DNA from: Cenarchaeum sp. SB0675_bin_21
GTDB taxonomy: Archaea; Thermoproteota; Nitrososphaeria; Nitrososphaerales; Nitrosopumilaceae
Length of the DNA: 59,780 nt
Reading direction: 5' to 3'
Assembly: GCA_009843815.1 (NCBI GenBank)
Contig: VYCS01000023.1
Coordinates: forward strand, 1-59,780
The first letter of the stretch is position 1. Each line of letters starts with the position of its first letter. The position numbers and the translations under genes were made by a program. Under the pieces are notes generated by a model. That model ran no database searches. It was not told where the DNA came from and saw only the letters and a list, made by a program, of their open reading frames with translations. Of the stretch, positions 17,629 to 25,527 are shown piece after piece.

Positions 17629-18303
17629 CTAATTTGAGTGCTGTACAGATACCGTCTTCCGCCAGCGGTACAGTAAGGCTGGTGGCAGTACTCCTAGTAA
17701 TGGTGCTGTCATGTATAACCAGATGTCATTCATTATACCAGTAGTGATGACAGGCGCCAGAGACCTGATGGGGTTCATGGAGGCGCCAGATATGGGCCCA
17801 AAGAACCAGACATCAAAGGCTACCACACTTCCCACCACGAGTCCGGCCACCACTCCATGTACCTTGGTACTCACTATACACAGTATGCCGCCCATCAAGA
17901 GTATGGTGGCCAGCACCTCTATGCTAAAGAAGGTCACCAAGTCCAAAGAGTAGTCCGGCCGATTCAGTCCCAAATCTGCATGATATCCCAATGTATACAG
18001 AACAAAGACACTACCCAGTATACTTCCAATACCTTGAGCCACTAGGTATGTTGGCACATCGGACCATTTGGCATGGCGTGTTATGGCAAAACCTATGGTG
18101 ACGGCCGGGTTGAAGTGAGCCATCGAGTACTTGCCAAATACAGACACCAGTATCCACAAGCCCAACAGGTGCATCAAGGCAATAAACTCCAAACCCAGAG
18201 TCTGTGAATTAAACCCATCATATACAATAGAGCCGGTGGCGGCAACCAGGAGCCCAAAGGTTCCCACAAGCTCGGCTACAAATATACGAATGTTAAATTT
18301 CAT
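17629..18303 (-). CDS. Aquaporin/aquaglyceroporin (MIP family)
   Basis: A 224-residue six-helix channel. The first half-helix motif is HFNPAVT (canonical NPA); the second is GASMNPIRS, where NPA becomes NPI. The start codon overlaps the arsC stop (TAATG), so translation is coupled. The arrangement aquaporin-arsC-divergent arsR is known from bacterial arsenic loci, where the channel lets arsenite out. That role is inferred from context; osmotic or glycerol transport is the alternative. Confidence 0.85.
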   Translation of the reverse strand: MKFNIRIFVAELVGTFGLLVAATGSIVYDGFNSQTLGLEFIALMHLLGLWILVSVFGKYSMAHFNPAVTIGFAITRHAKWSDVPTYLVAQGIGSILGSVFVLYTLGYHADLGLNRPDYSLDLVTFFSIEVLATILLMGGILCIVSTKVHGVVAGLVVGSVVAFDVWFFGPISGASMNPIRSLAPVITTGIMNDIWLYMTAPLLGVLPPALLYRWRKTVSVQHSN

Positions 18304-18686
18304 TACAGACTCGTTACCATATCCTTTACCTTACTCTCTATCATGTCCCGGATTTTGCGTACATCCTCTATGTCTTTGCCCTTGGGGTCGGGCATGCCCC
18401 AATCTGATACTCTTTCAACAAATAGGGCTGGACACGACTCTGAGTCCATACAACCCATGTTTATAACATCTTCAGATTTGTCTATCATTTTGGTGGTGAG
18501 CATCTGGGGCTTTTGCGCAGAAATGTCTATACCGACCTCGCGCATGGCCTCGACCACCACACTGTTGGGCTTGGTCGCCGGCTGCGTCCCTGCACTGGAT
18601 ACACGTTCATGAGGAGCATACTTTTTAAGAAATGCCTCTGCCATTAGACTTCGACCTGCATTCTCCACACACACAAAGAGTACCAT
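18303..18686 (-). CDS. arsC: Arsenate reductase of the LMW-phosphatase type
   Basis: Reduces arsenate to arsenite with electrons from thioredoxin. The P-loop is CVENAGRS (Cys6 and Arg12, the CX5R motif). A second and third cysteine, Cys79 and Cys85 (GCMDSESCPAL), are placed as in thioredoxin-coupled ArsC, which uses three cysteines in a disulfide cascade; this favours arsenate reductase over a protein tyrosine phosphatase. Asp100 (GMPDPKGKD) is the general acid. The length of 127 residues is normal. It is divergent from arsR across 54 nt. Confidence 0.85.
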   Translation of the reverse strand: MVLFVCVENAGRSLMAEAFLKKYAPHERVSSAGTQPATKPNSVVVEAMREVGIDISAQKPQMLTTKMIDKSEDVINMGCMDSESCPALFVERVSDWGMPDPKGKDIEDVRKIRDMIESKVKDMVTSL

Positions 18687-18711
18687 TGTATAATTTACAT
18701 ATCAACAGTAG

Positions 18712-18721
18712 TTTATATAAA
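18712..18721. promoter_or_regulatory. Palindromic TATA box between arsC and arsR
   Basis: The ten bases TTTATATAAA are self-complementary. They are centred about 25 nt before the arsR ATG (18741) and about 31 nt before the arsC ATG (18686). One box could therefore serve both divergent genes. A second TTTATATG follows at 18729-18736 and overlaps the expected arsR transcription start, a plausible operator position for autorepression. Confidence 0.5.
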
Positions 18722-18740
18722 TCATCATTTATATGACAAG

Positions 18741-19061
18741 ATGTCTATACCTACGTATAACATGGATGGTCTTAGACTGCTGCGATGTATATGTGATGAG
18801 ATGCGATTTGGCATACTTGAACAACTAAGCCAGGGTGAGATGACTGTGGGTCAGATTGTACAGAAGATAAAAAGAGATCAACCATTGGTCTCACACCATC
18901 TAAAGACGCTAAAGGAGTGTGGGATTGTATCATCTGAGAGCCGTGGACGTCATGTCGTGTATCGTATATCCAGTGAACGTCTCTCTGCCTTGATTGTGCA
19001 GATACAGGAAGCTGGCGATGAGATAAACGATATCTGTGATAGTACGTGTTGCGCAAAATAA
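18741..19061 (+). CDS. arsR: ArsR-family transcriptional regulator
   Basis: A 106-residue winged-helix metalloregulator. The DNA-binding segment is QPLVSHHLKTLKECGIVSSESRGRHVVYRIS, the classic ArsR recognition helix and wing. Metal ligands are probably Cys16 and Cys18 (LLRCICDE) with the C-terminal CDSTCC cluster, which suits arsenite sensing. It is divergent from arsC-aquaporin and presumably represses that operon and itself. Confidence 0.88.
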   Translation: MSIPTYNMDGLRLLRCICDEMRFGILEQLSQGEMTVGQIVQKIKRDQPLVSHHLKTLKECGIVSSESRGRHVVYRISSERLSALIVQIQEAGDEINDICDSTCCAK

Positions 19062-19109
19062 ATTAGTGTAGTCGCTGTTATATGTTGCGATATTTACAGT
19101 AGTTACAAG

Positions 19110-19739
19110 TTGGAGGCCTATCTTGAAGTCATACTGAATCTGGCAGGGTTCTTGGTAGGTTTGGTTATTGGTATAATGTCGCTGATAGGGTTCAGAAATA
19201 CGGCCAGCCCAACACTACTTCGATTGTCACTGGCGTTCTTCTCAATCAGTCTGGGGTTTATGATAGTCTGGATTGGATACATGGTGGAACTACTCCCTTC
19301 TAAACCCGGCCAGGCAGGTTGGTGGCTGGAGACGCTGGGAGTGGGTGTGCAGACACTGGGGTACTTCTTTATTGCATTTTCGCACGGCATAAAGACATTC
19401 TTTCCCAAATCTAGATACTTTCGGGCAGTTGGCGTATTTCCGCTGTTTTTAATCTCTTCTGTACAACTAGGCCACATATTGAGGTCCATCTCGTTTGTAC
19501 TACTGGTGTATGGAGCAATTGAGACCATACTGTCATATTTAGAGAGCAGAAACCGTGGGGCCATATCCGTGGCCGTGGGCCTCTCTCTGCTGGCCTTGGG
19601 GGAGTTTCTCAGTTGGTACTCGATGGTCTTTCCAGGTACAATGGTCTATGCTGTATCGCTGATGATAAAGATAGGAGGCCTCGTATTCTTATTCATACCT
19701 GTAAGCCGCATACCATTTCAACGAATTCGGCTTGAATAG
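19110..19739 (+). CDS. Seven-helix membrane protein, function unknown
   Basis: A 209-residue protein with about seven hydrophobic segments, for example LNLAGFLVGLVIGIMSLIGF, LSLAFFSISLGFMIVWIGYM and SLMIKIGGLVFLFIPVS. It starts at TTG, 48 nt after arsR. The topology resembles sensor- or rhodopsin-like seven-helix modules of archaea, but no retinal lysine or other motif is evident and I do not assign a family. Confidence 0.7.
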   Translation: MEAYLEVILNLAGFLVGLVIGIMSLIGFRNTASPTLLRLSLAFFSISLGFMIVWIGYMVELLPSKPGQAGWWLETLGVGVQTLGYFFIAFSHGIKTFFPKSRYFRAVGVFPLFLISSVQLGHILRSISFVLLVYGAIETILSYLESRNRGAISVAVGLSLLALGEFLSWYSMVFPGTMVYAVSLMIKIGGLVFLFIPVSRIPFQRIRLE

Positions 19740-20044
19740 CTTTTACAGTTGGGCAATAATGCATCTATGAGGTATATCGGCTCAACTAATTATATAGTAC
19801 CAAATATGACTTCCATCCAAACCTCGATTTTACCCTCCACAATATACGCTCAAAATCATACGCATTTACGGCTAGACTTTGCCCCCCAAAACTGTCCTTA
19901 TATGGATACACGTACCGACCATCAATTGTACAATTTGGATAATCTAACTTTCAGTGGGGTACAGTATTTGTCAAGTTTTTTAATACTATTGGTGAAATTA
20001 TGATGACATTGCAGCATATTTAGTGACCTACATATGTAATAACG

Positions 20045-20314
20045 ATGGCTGGGTATAAGAGCAAAGTACAGATTATAGGCGACATGCTTACATGTGCTGG
20101 CGATGGCGCCTCAGTATCGGATATGATCCAACAGTCAAGTACATCGTATAATAGGATATCCTCAATTCTGGGAATACTGATATCTCAGGGTTTGATGGAG
20201 CAGTGTGCTAGGCGTGATGGCCGTAAATACCAGACAAGTAGCAAGGGCCAGAACTTTTTACAAGAGTATAAAGCATTTCAAAGATTTTCTGAGAACTATG
20301 GCATGACGATATAG
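20045..20314 (+). CDS. Winged-helix transcription regulator (ArnR1-like)
   Basis: Eighty-nine residues forming one winged helix: helices SKVQIIGDMLTC, VSDMIQQSSTSYNRISSILGILISQGLMEQ, then the wing RRDGRKYQTSSKGQNFLQEYK. This is the pattern of the ArnR1-like/PadR-like small regulators abundant in thaumarchaea. There is no sensor domain. It converges with a small membrane gene 4 nt away. The preceding 19740-20044 holds one 84-codon frame that I reject. Confidence 0.78.
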   Translation: MAGYKSKVQIIGDMLTCAGDGASVSDMIQQSSTSYNRISSILGILISQGLMEQCARRDGRKYQTSSKGQNFLQEYKAFQRFSENYGMTI

Positions 20315-20318
20315 CAGA

Positions 20319-20564
20319 TTACTCTTTTTTATTATTGCATTGGGGGCACCCGTCTTTGGTGACGGCGCTTCCACATTCGGCGCAGAATCCTAGTCCAGCC
20401 TCAAGCATTATGCTGCGTTTACGCCACACACTGAACCACTTGATTCCAAAAAAGACCGCTGCTGCTGTTATCATTGCAAATGCTGGCGTAGTAAATGGTA
20501 TCATGCCTATGGCCAACATGATTGCTCCTAATAGCAGTATGGTGTCACGTCTCTCAAACTTCAA
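20319..20564 (-). CDS. Small membrane protein with C-terminal zinc ribbon
   Basis: Eighty-one residues: two membrane helices (TILLLGAIMLAIGMIPF and FAMITAAAVFFGIKWF), then a zinc knuckle CAECG ... CPQC at the C-terminus. It starts at TTG; the T-rich TTTTTAATT at about 20588-20596 lies 26-27 nt upstream and may act as its TATA element, giving a leaderless transcript. The candidate ncRNA lies directly upstream on the same strand. The function is unknown. Confidence 0.68.
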   Translation of the reverse strand: MKFERRDTILLLGAIMLAIGMIPFTTPAFAMITAAAVFFGIKWFSVWRKRSIMLEAGLGFCAECGSAVTKDGCPQCNNKKE

Positions 20565-20600
20565 TTATACATCTGTGATTTGTGCATAATTAAAAAGATG

Positions 20601-20674
20601 ATGGGGGCTCGGCGTTGGTATACTCTGTCATCATTTTGTGCATCAACACTCTAACTCCTCCTCACAGCCCCCAT
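20601..20674 (-). ncRNA. Candidate structured ncRNA or 5' leader
   Basis: A perfect 9-bp stem joins ATGGGGGCT (20601-20609) and AGCCCCCAT (20666-20674), enclosing 56 nt. On the minus strand a TATA-like AAATATAG lies about 26 nt before the stem and a TTTTT run follows it, as for an archaeal transcript with a terminator. An alternative stem, AAGATGATG with CATCATTTT, is mutually exclusive with the first. The 7-bp GGGGGCT/AGCCCCC part mimics a tRNA acceptor stem, but D and T arms are missing. It lies 37 nt upstream of a small membrane gene. Confidence 0.4.
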
Positions 20675-20814
20675 GTGTAGTGTATTTGCACTATATTTTG
20701 ATTTAGTATGTTTAGGCGTGTAGGCCTATCACAAAGTTGGGTGATAACACATCTATAAGATTGTCTGTCGGATTAGCTGCTCCTGTAACCTTTATCATAT
20801 CTTGTAATGGACAC

Positions 20815-21546
20815 TTAGTTTTGGCCACCATCCAGCAGATTATTCACCATATCCAGTACAGTCTTGTCGTGAGGATCGCGGGGATATGGTAGTGTGTTTG
20901 GTATGTCGTGTGTGATGCGACCATCCAAAGCCGAGAGTTGTATGATGCGACTCCCCAACACTACGGCCTCCAGCAGGTGGTGTGTGACGAAGAGTACTGT
21001 TTTACCTGTCTGCTTCCATATGCGGTACATCTCACCCATCAGGGTTATTCGTGTCCCATAGTCCAGAGCCGAGAACGGCTCATCCATCAATAGTACGTCC
21101 GGATCAAGTGCTAGAGCACGAGCGATGGCAACCCTCTGCTTCATTCCCGTGGAGAGCTCGTGTAAGTACTTTTTTCCTTCACCGTCCAGATTCATCATGT
21201 GCAGCATCTCTTTAGACTTTGCTGCTCGTTTGTCGGCCGAAACGCCATGCATCTGTAGACCAAACTCTATGTTGTTGCGCACATTCAACCATGGAAAGAG
21301 TGCCCCTTCTTGAAAGACCATAACGGCTCGACCATGGGGACCTTTGATTGGCTCATTATCTATTAGTATGCTTCCCGCATCCGGTAACTCAAAACCAGCT
21401 ATCATGCGCAAAAGCGTGGTCTTGCCACACCCCGATGGGCCGGTTATGCATATAAAGTCACCACTCTTTGCTGTGAGGTTCACCCCCCCATATAATAAAG
21501 AGCCTCCTCCCAGCTGTTTCGATACGTTGCATACCTGTACATGCAT
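20815..21546 (-). CDS. ABC transporter ATPase (SsuB/TauB/NrtD type)
   Basis: ATP-binding subunit of an importer of the nitrate/sulfonate/taurine class. Walker A GPSGCGKTTLL, Q-loop VFQEGALFPWL, signature LSTGMKQRVAIARAL (LSTGM in place of LSGGM), Walker B VLLMDEPFSALD and switch His FVTHHLLEA are all present. The frame extends to 21561, but a box CTATAAAA at 21567-21574 places the leaderless start at the ATG 21546 (MHVQVCNVSK). No permease or binding protein lies beside it, so the substrate is open. Confidence 0.88.
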   Translation of the reverse strand: MHVQVCNVSKQLGGGSLLYGGVNLTAKSGDFICITGPSGCGKTTLLRMIAGFELPDAGSILIDNEPIKGPHGRAVMVFQEGALFPWLNVRNNIEFGLQMHGVSADKRAAKSKEMLHMMNLDGEGKKYLHELSTGMKQRVAIARALALDPDVLLMDEPFSALDYGTRITLMGEMYRIWKQTGKTVLFVTHHLLEAVVLGSRIIQLSALDGRITHDIPNTLPYPRDPHDKTVLDMVNNLLDGGQN

Positions 21547-21717
21547 GGAGTGGGTGCGCAACGGCGCTATAAAAACCGAGCAAGACCTACATGATGTGAC
21601 AGATCATGCAACATATGGTAGACTTGATGAATAATGTATGGTTAATTACAACCATCTGTGATGCGACTCGTAGATTCTACATAATGATATGAAACATTGT
21701 GTATGTGAAATTCGAGA

Positions 21718-23751
21718 CTATAGTATTATAATCGCCACAAAGGCGGGAACAAAGACTATGGCTACAGTGTTTAGTAGTTTTATTACAGTATTTAGTGCAG
21801 GACCGGCAGTGTCTTTGTAGGGATCCCCAATTATGTCGCCGACGACGGCCACCTTGTGTTGTTCACTACCTTTCTCGCCGCGCATCTCTACCAATTTCTT
21901 GGCATTGTCCCACGCGCCACCGGTGTTTGCCAGATGGTACGCCAAAAATATGCCCGTGACCACCGAACCCATCAATAGGCCGGCCACCGCCGTCGGACCC
22001 AACAGTACACCTAGTATGATGGGAGACGCTATGGCAATAATTGCAGACTTCCACAACTCACGTATGGATGCCACAGTGGCAATATCTACACATTTTGCAT
22101 AGTCGGGCTTGGTCTTGCCAGTTAAAATACCTGGACTCTCTTTGAATTGACGGCGCACCTCATCAACCATCTTGCTTGCCGCACGCGAGACACCATTAAT
22201 TAACTGACCAGTTATTATAAACGGCAACAGTCCGCCGACAATCAGGCCCACTATGACTGCTGGGTTGGTCAGCGAGTAGTCCAGACCCAATATGCCCTCA
22301 AATACATGAGCCGCCTCAAACTGAAATGCCTGTATCATGGCCAAGGCGGCTAGTGCCGCACTTGCTATGGCAAAGCCCTTTGTTACTGCCTTTGTTGTGT
22401 TACCCACTGCATCTATCTCATCGGTAACCTTGCGGTTTGACTCCCCCATTCCTGTCATCTCCACTATTCCGCCAGCATTATCTGCTATGGGACCAAACGC
22501 ATCTATACTTAGGACTATGCCTGCAAGACTTAGCATTGCCATGGCTGTTAATGAGGTTCCAAATATGCCATACAGAACAGGGTCGGCATCAGGAGGTGCG
22601 GCTGCCGAAGATATGGCAAATGATATGATTATGGCGGCTACAAGTGCAATCATGAACGGACCAGTGGACTGTAACCCTTTGATTATGCCCATGAGAGTCA
22701 AAGAGGCATAGCCCCAACGCGCCGACTCGGCTATCTCTATTACGGGGCCAAACTTGTAACTGGTATACCTATCGGTTATCTTTTGAATTACGGGTACCAG
22801 AGCCACGCCTACTATCGTGGCTCCAAACAGGGCATATGCAGCCTCACCTTCCACTAGTATGGTCAAAAATACAAAGTTTAGTGCTATGGCGATGGCTGCA
22901 GAAACATAGAATGATGTGTTTAGAGGCTTCATAACATCTGATATGTTGGTGCTTCGTACTATGATGACTCCAATTATTGATGCCAACATTCCAGAGGCGC
23001 CCACCAAAATTGGGTACATGAACAAATCCGGAGCACCTATCAGGGCGGCAATCAGGAGTGATGCCAAGATTGTAACTATATATGATTCATAGACATCCGA
23101 GCCCATGCCCGCAGCATCACCCACATTATCACCCACATTGTCGGCTATTGTGGCAGGATTGCGTGGATCGTCCTCTGGTATATTGGCCTCAACCTTGCCC
23201 ACCAGGTCGGCGCCCATATCTGCAGCCTTTGTAAATATACCGCCGCCTATACGTATGAAGAGTGCAATAAGGCTAGCGCCTATGCCCACACCTGCTATGG
23301 TTATGGGATCCGGAAATATCATGTATAGGCCAGCAATTGCCAGTAGCGCCATGGCTGGAATCGTCAGTCCTACAGTAGCTCCTCCCCGGAACGCCATGGC
23401 AAATGTCTTACCCAGACCCTCGCCACTCAGATTTGCTGCCCGAACAGCAGCCTTGACGGTAATCTTTAGTGATATCAGGCCTGCCACTGCTGAGAGTGCG
23501 GCCCCTACGGCAAATGCTATACCGTTGGAATAGTTAAGAAATGCCCCAATTATTACCGACAAGCCTATGGCCACAGGAATTATAATCTTCATCTCACGAC
23601 GCAAAAATGCTGCAGCTCCTACACGTACAGCTTCGGATATCTCCAACATCTGTGGTGTACCTGCATCCTGACGCGAGATCCACATGGCCAAGCCTACCGC
23701 AATTAAAATAGATGCAATGCCTGCGCCTATAGGTAACATCTCCAGCATCAT
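21718..23751 (-). CDS. hppA: Membrane-bound proton-translocating pyrophosphatase
   Basis: Hydrolyses pyrophosphate and pumps protons across the cytoplasmic membrane through about 16 helices. The substrate site shows DNVGDNVGDAAGMGSDVYES. The motif AVGNTTKAVTKGFAI carries Lys and Thr at the positions that distinguish K+-independent H+-PPases from K+-dependent ones (which have Ala there). The open frame begins at 23856, but the box TTTATA at 23781-23786 places the start at the ATG pair 23746-23751, giving 677 residues, the normal size; the extra N-terminal 35 codons run into the transposon end and are rejected. Confidence 0.93.
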   Translation of the reverse strand: MMLEMLPIGAGIASILIAVGLAMWISRQDAGTPQMLEISEAVRVGAAAFLRREMKIIIPVAIGLSVIIGAFLNYSNGIAFAVGAALSAVAGLISLKITVKAAVRAANLSGEGLGKTFAMAFRGGATVGLTIPAMALLAIAGLYMIFPDPITIAGVGIGASLIALFIRIGGGIFTKAADMGADLVGKVEANIPEDDPRNPATIADNVGDNVGDAAGMGSDVYESYIVTILASLLIAALIGAPDLFMYPILVGASGMLASIIGVIIVRSTNISDVMKPLNTSFYVSAAIAIALNFVFLTILVEGEAAYALFGATIVGVALVPVIQKITDRYTSYKFGPVIEIAESARWGYASLTLMGIIKGLQSTGPFMIALVAAIIISFAISSAAAPPDADPVLYGIFGTSLTAMAMLSLAGIVLSIDAFGPIADNAGGIVEMTGMGESNRKVTDEIDAVGNTTKAVTKGFAIASAALAALAMIQAFQFEAAHVFEGILGLDYSLTNPAVIVGLIVGGLLPFIITGQLINGVSRAASKMVDEVRRQFKESPGILTGKTKPDYAKCVDIATVASIRELWKSAIIAIASPIILGVLLGPTAVAGLLMGSVVTGIFLAYHLANTGGAWDNAKKLVEMRGEKGSEQHKVAVVGDIIGDPYKDTAGPALNTVIKLLNTVAIVFVPAFVAIIIL

Positions 23752-23780
23752 TATATATCGTGGAATCATGAACCCGTAAA

Positions 23781-23786
23781 TATAAA
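23781..23786 (-). promoter_or_regulatory. TATA box of hppA
   Basis: TTTATA (within GTTTATATTT) on the minus strand, about 32 nt before the hppA ATG at 23751. The TnpB element's target duplication begins only 12 nt upstream of it, at 23799, so the element displaced everything upstream of the core promoter. Confidence 0.6.
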
Positions 23787-23798
23787 CTAAGGCAACGA

Positions 23799-23833
23799 CT
23801 CTGAACTGGGCTGTGACGTTATCTACGCGCGTC
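23799..23833. repeat. Target duplication and terminal inverted repeat, hppA side
   Basis: CTCTGAAC (23799-23806) is repeated exactly at 25260-25267. The adjoining 27 bases (23807-23833, beginning TGGGCTGTGACGTTATCT) are the reverse complement of 25233-25259 with a single mismatch at position 19 (A against G). Confidence 0.92.
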
Positions 23834-23861
23834 GTATAACACACGCTGTACAACACAGCTG

Positions 23862-25160
23862 CTACACACTTGGGCTTTCACCCAATGCAACAAATGTTGG
23901 CAAATTACCATCCAGAGGAGTTTCCAAGAGACGTTCATTGTCGGTATGGCTTTGACGCCTAACCTGGTGACCGCCTGTACCGGCAATCACGTCATTAACA
24001 CCTGAAGGAATCGTGCAAGTGCCAAGATGTATCTTTCCTCTCGAGACCATTCCAGCCTCGTTGTATAGTTCGTAAACGCCCTGAGAGCGCTTACTCCATC
24101 GTATAATACGAAAAGCGAAAAGTATGTTGAAGGCGGCATTTACATCAGCATGGCATGCCATACCGCAGTTATAACACCTAAACTTACTACCCTCACGCCA
24201 TGTATTCATGCTACAGCACATGCAGCACTGCTTTGAGGTATTTTTGGGGTCTATCTCAATGTATTCTACATTATACCGTAGGGATTTTTGCGCAATATCA
24301 TTACGCGCCTTACCACACCTACTTTGTCGTGTTATGCGGTTCTTGGTCTTCTGACCCTTGCCTTTACTCGTCATGGTACGAAGGTTCATTCCCTCCATGA
24401 TGATTCTATCACATTGTTTCATTAATTTCTTGTTAAACTTGCGCATCTTGTCGGTCTGACGGTTTCCCATCTTTTTGTATATGCTATCTAACTGGTCGTA
24501 AAGTTTGCGCCACCTGTGGGAGTGTAGTTTACACCTGCTAATCTTCTTGTGAATCCGCGCTATGTTGCGCAGTGTATCTTTCTCTCGTAGTGTGAGCATA
24601 GCAATCGTACCATCGGACTTGCCTACAACTAAAGTGTGCTTGCCCCCCATATCTATACCTGCATGTACACCCGTACAGACGCGGGCCGGTACATGCTCCC
24701 GTATTGTGATATGTAGTTCAAACTGTCTTTCCTTATCGGCATTATTCGTAACATCTACAATCTTGTATAATTGTGAGTCTGAGGGTAGTTTACCTTTCTG
24801 TAGTTTGAATTGAACATTGCACTTTGGGAAGTATACTGTATTACCTTTGGATTTCTTGCCCAACGGCACATCACTAAACAGGGGATATGTCTTGCGCCCA
24901 TACCTCACATATCTGCAATTTTCCAGCTTGTATCCTTCCCGTATGGCGCCGCGAGCCCAGGTCTGGGGGATGGTCCGAAGTTTGGCGGCTATTTTTTGGG
25001 TGTCGAACACCGACAACCCAGCACGACGAGCCTCAATACCTGCATTAAGCCATATGTGGGATTCAGAATACATTGAGTCAAAGTATTTCGTAAGTTTGCT
25101 TGATGTCTTTAAACGGTACTGTAAAGTTTTTATGACGTACTTTTCTCCACGATACTGCAT
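23862..25160 (-). CDS. tnpB: TnpB RNA-guided nuclease homologue
   Basis: A 432-residue TnpB (IS1341/OrfB type), the ancestor-like relative of Cas12. RuvC-I Asp170 (GIDMGGKH), RuvC-II Glu256 (IIMEGMN) and RuvC-III Asp339 (CHADVNAAFNIL) are all present; the zinc ribbon is QCCMCC ... CYNC. It is therefore potentially active. After RuvC-III the protein has about 90 further residues of low-complexity character. A box TATTTAAG (minus CTTAAATA, 25182-25189) 25 nt before the ATG predicts a leaderless mRNA. The same box and spacing precede the third tnpB at 59012. It is related to the relic at 3.0-3.4 kb. Confidence 0.93.
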   Translation of the reverse strand: MQYRGEKYVIKTLQYRLKTSSKLTKYFDSMYSESHIWLNAGIEARRAGLSVFDTQKIAAKLRTIPQTWARGAIREGYKLENCRYVRYGRKTYPLFSDVPLGKKSKGNTVYFPKCNVQFKLQKGKLPSDSQLYKIVDVTNNADKERQFELHITIREHVPARVCTGVHAGIDMGGKHTLVVGKSDGTIAMLTLREKDTLRNIARIHKKISRCKLHSHRWRKLYDQLDSIYKKMGNRQTDKMRKFNKKLMKQCDRIIMEGMNLRTMTSKGKGQKTKNRITRQSRCGKARNDIAQKSLRYNVEYIEIDPKNTSKQCCMCCSMNTWREGSKFRCYNCGMACHADVNAAFNILFAFRIIRWSKRSQGVYELYNEAGMVSRGKIHLGTCTIPSGVNDVIAGTGGHQVRRQSHTDNERLLETPLDGNLPTFVALGESPSV

Positions 25161-25181
25161 GTATAATACACTACTTGGTGG

Positions 25182-25189
25182 TATTTAAG
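25182..25189 (-). promoter_or_regulatory. TATA box of tnpB
   Basis: Minus strand CTTAAATA, followed by ACCA and an AT-rich spacer to the ATG at 25160. The box and the following ACCA are identical to the promoter of the third tnpB (58982-58993). Confidence 0.6.
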
Positions 25190-25232
25190 CGGTAGAGGTT
25201 TGTCTACTATACAGTACATCGAGTTGTCTGGG

Positions 25233-25267
25233 GACGCGCGCAGATAACGTCACAGCCCACTCTGAAC
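25233..25267. repeat. Terminal inverted repeat and target duplication, AIM24 side
   Basis: 25233-25259 is the inverted partner of 23807-23833 (one mismatch in 27); 25260-25267 is the second copy of CTCTGAAC. Confidence 0.92.
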
Positions 25268-25527
25268 CCCTACGGGAGTGAGACATCCCTCTCATCATAA
25301 GAGATGGTGACTGTCCACATTATTTGGAGACATATGTTGGTAGAACGTACCCGAAATATGATTGAGTGAATACTCTAGTGATGAAACAAAAGAACTATGC
25401 GAAACAGTGACAGGCTGCTCAACATATTGCCCGTCATCAGCTCCGGAGGATGCTACAAAGGTTAGACTATCGCCTGAGTCGATGAATGAGTGCCAGTCAG
25501 GCATCACGTCCTGTATACAAGATACAT

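Larger units (their letters stand above)
23807..25259 (-). mobile_element. TnpB-bearing element with 27-bp TIRs and 8-bp target duplication
   Basis: A 1453-bp element with one gene, tnpB, on the minus strand. Ends: 27-bp terminal inverted repeats, 26 of 27 matching, flanked by the perfect direct repeat CTCTGAAC. There is no tnpA. TIRs with an 8-bp duplication are the mark of a DDE-type transposase and are not expected for IS200/IS605 or IS607 elements. The near-identical TIRs suggest recent insertion. It lies between hppA and the 260-nt intergenic spacer before the AIM24 gene; that spacer (25268-25527) holds no supported gene. Confidence 0.88.

Noticed and set aside
19749-20003. 84-codon plus-strand frame before the winged-helix gene
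   Set aside because: Composition rich in Thr/Asn/Tyr with no predicted structure or start signal.
20603-20673. Possible tRNA (7-bp GGGGGCT/AGCCCCC stem, tRNA-like length)
   Set aside because: No T arm with TTCRA loop, no D arm and no anticodon stem on either strand; kept only as a generic ncRNA candidate.
25295-25507. 70-codon minus-strand frame between the first TnpB element and the AIM24 gene
   Set aside because: Ser/Asp-rich with no motif and overlapped by an equally long frame on the other strand; neither can be supported.
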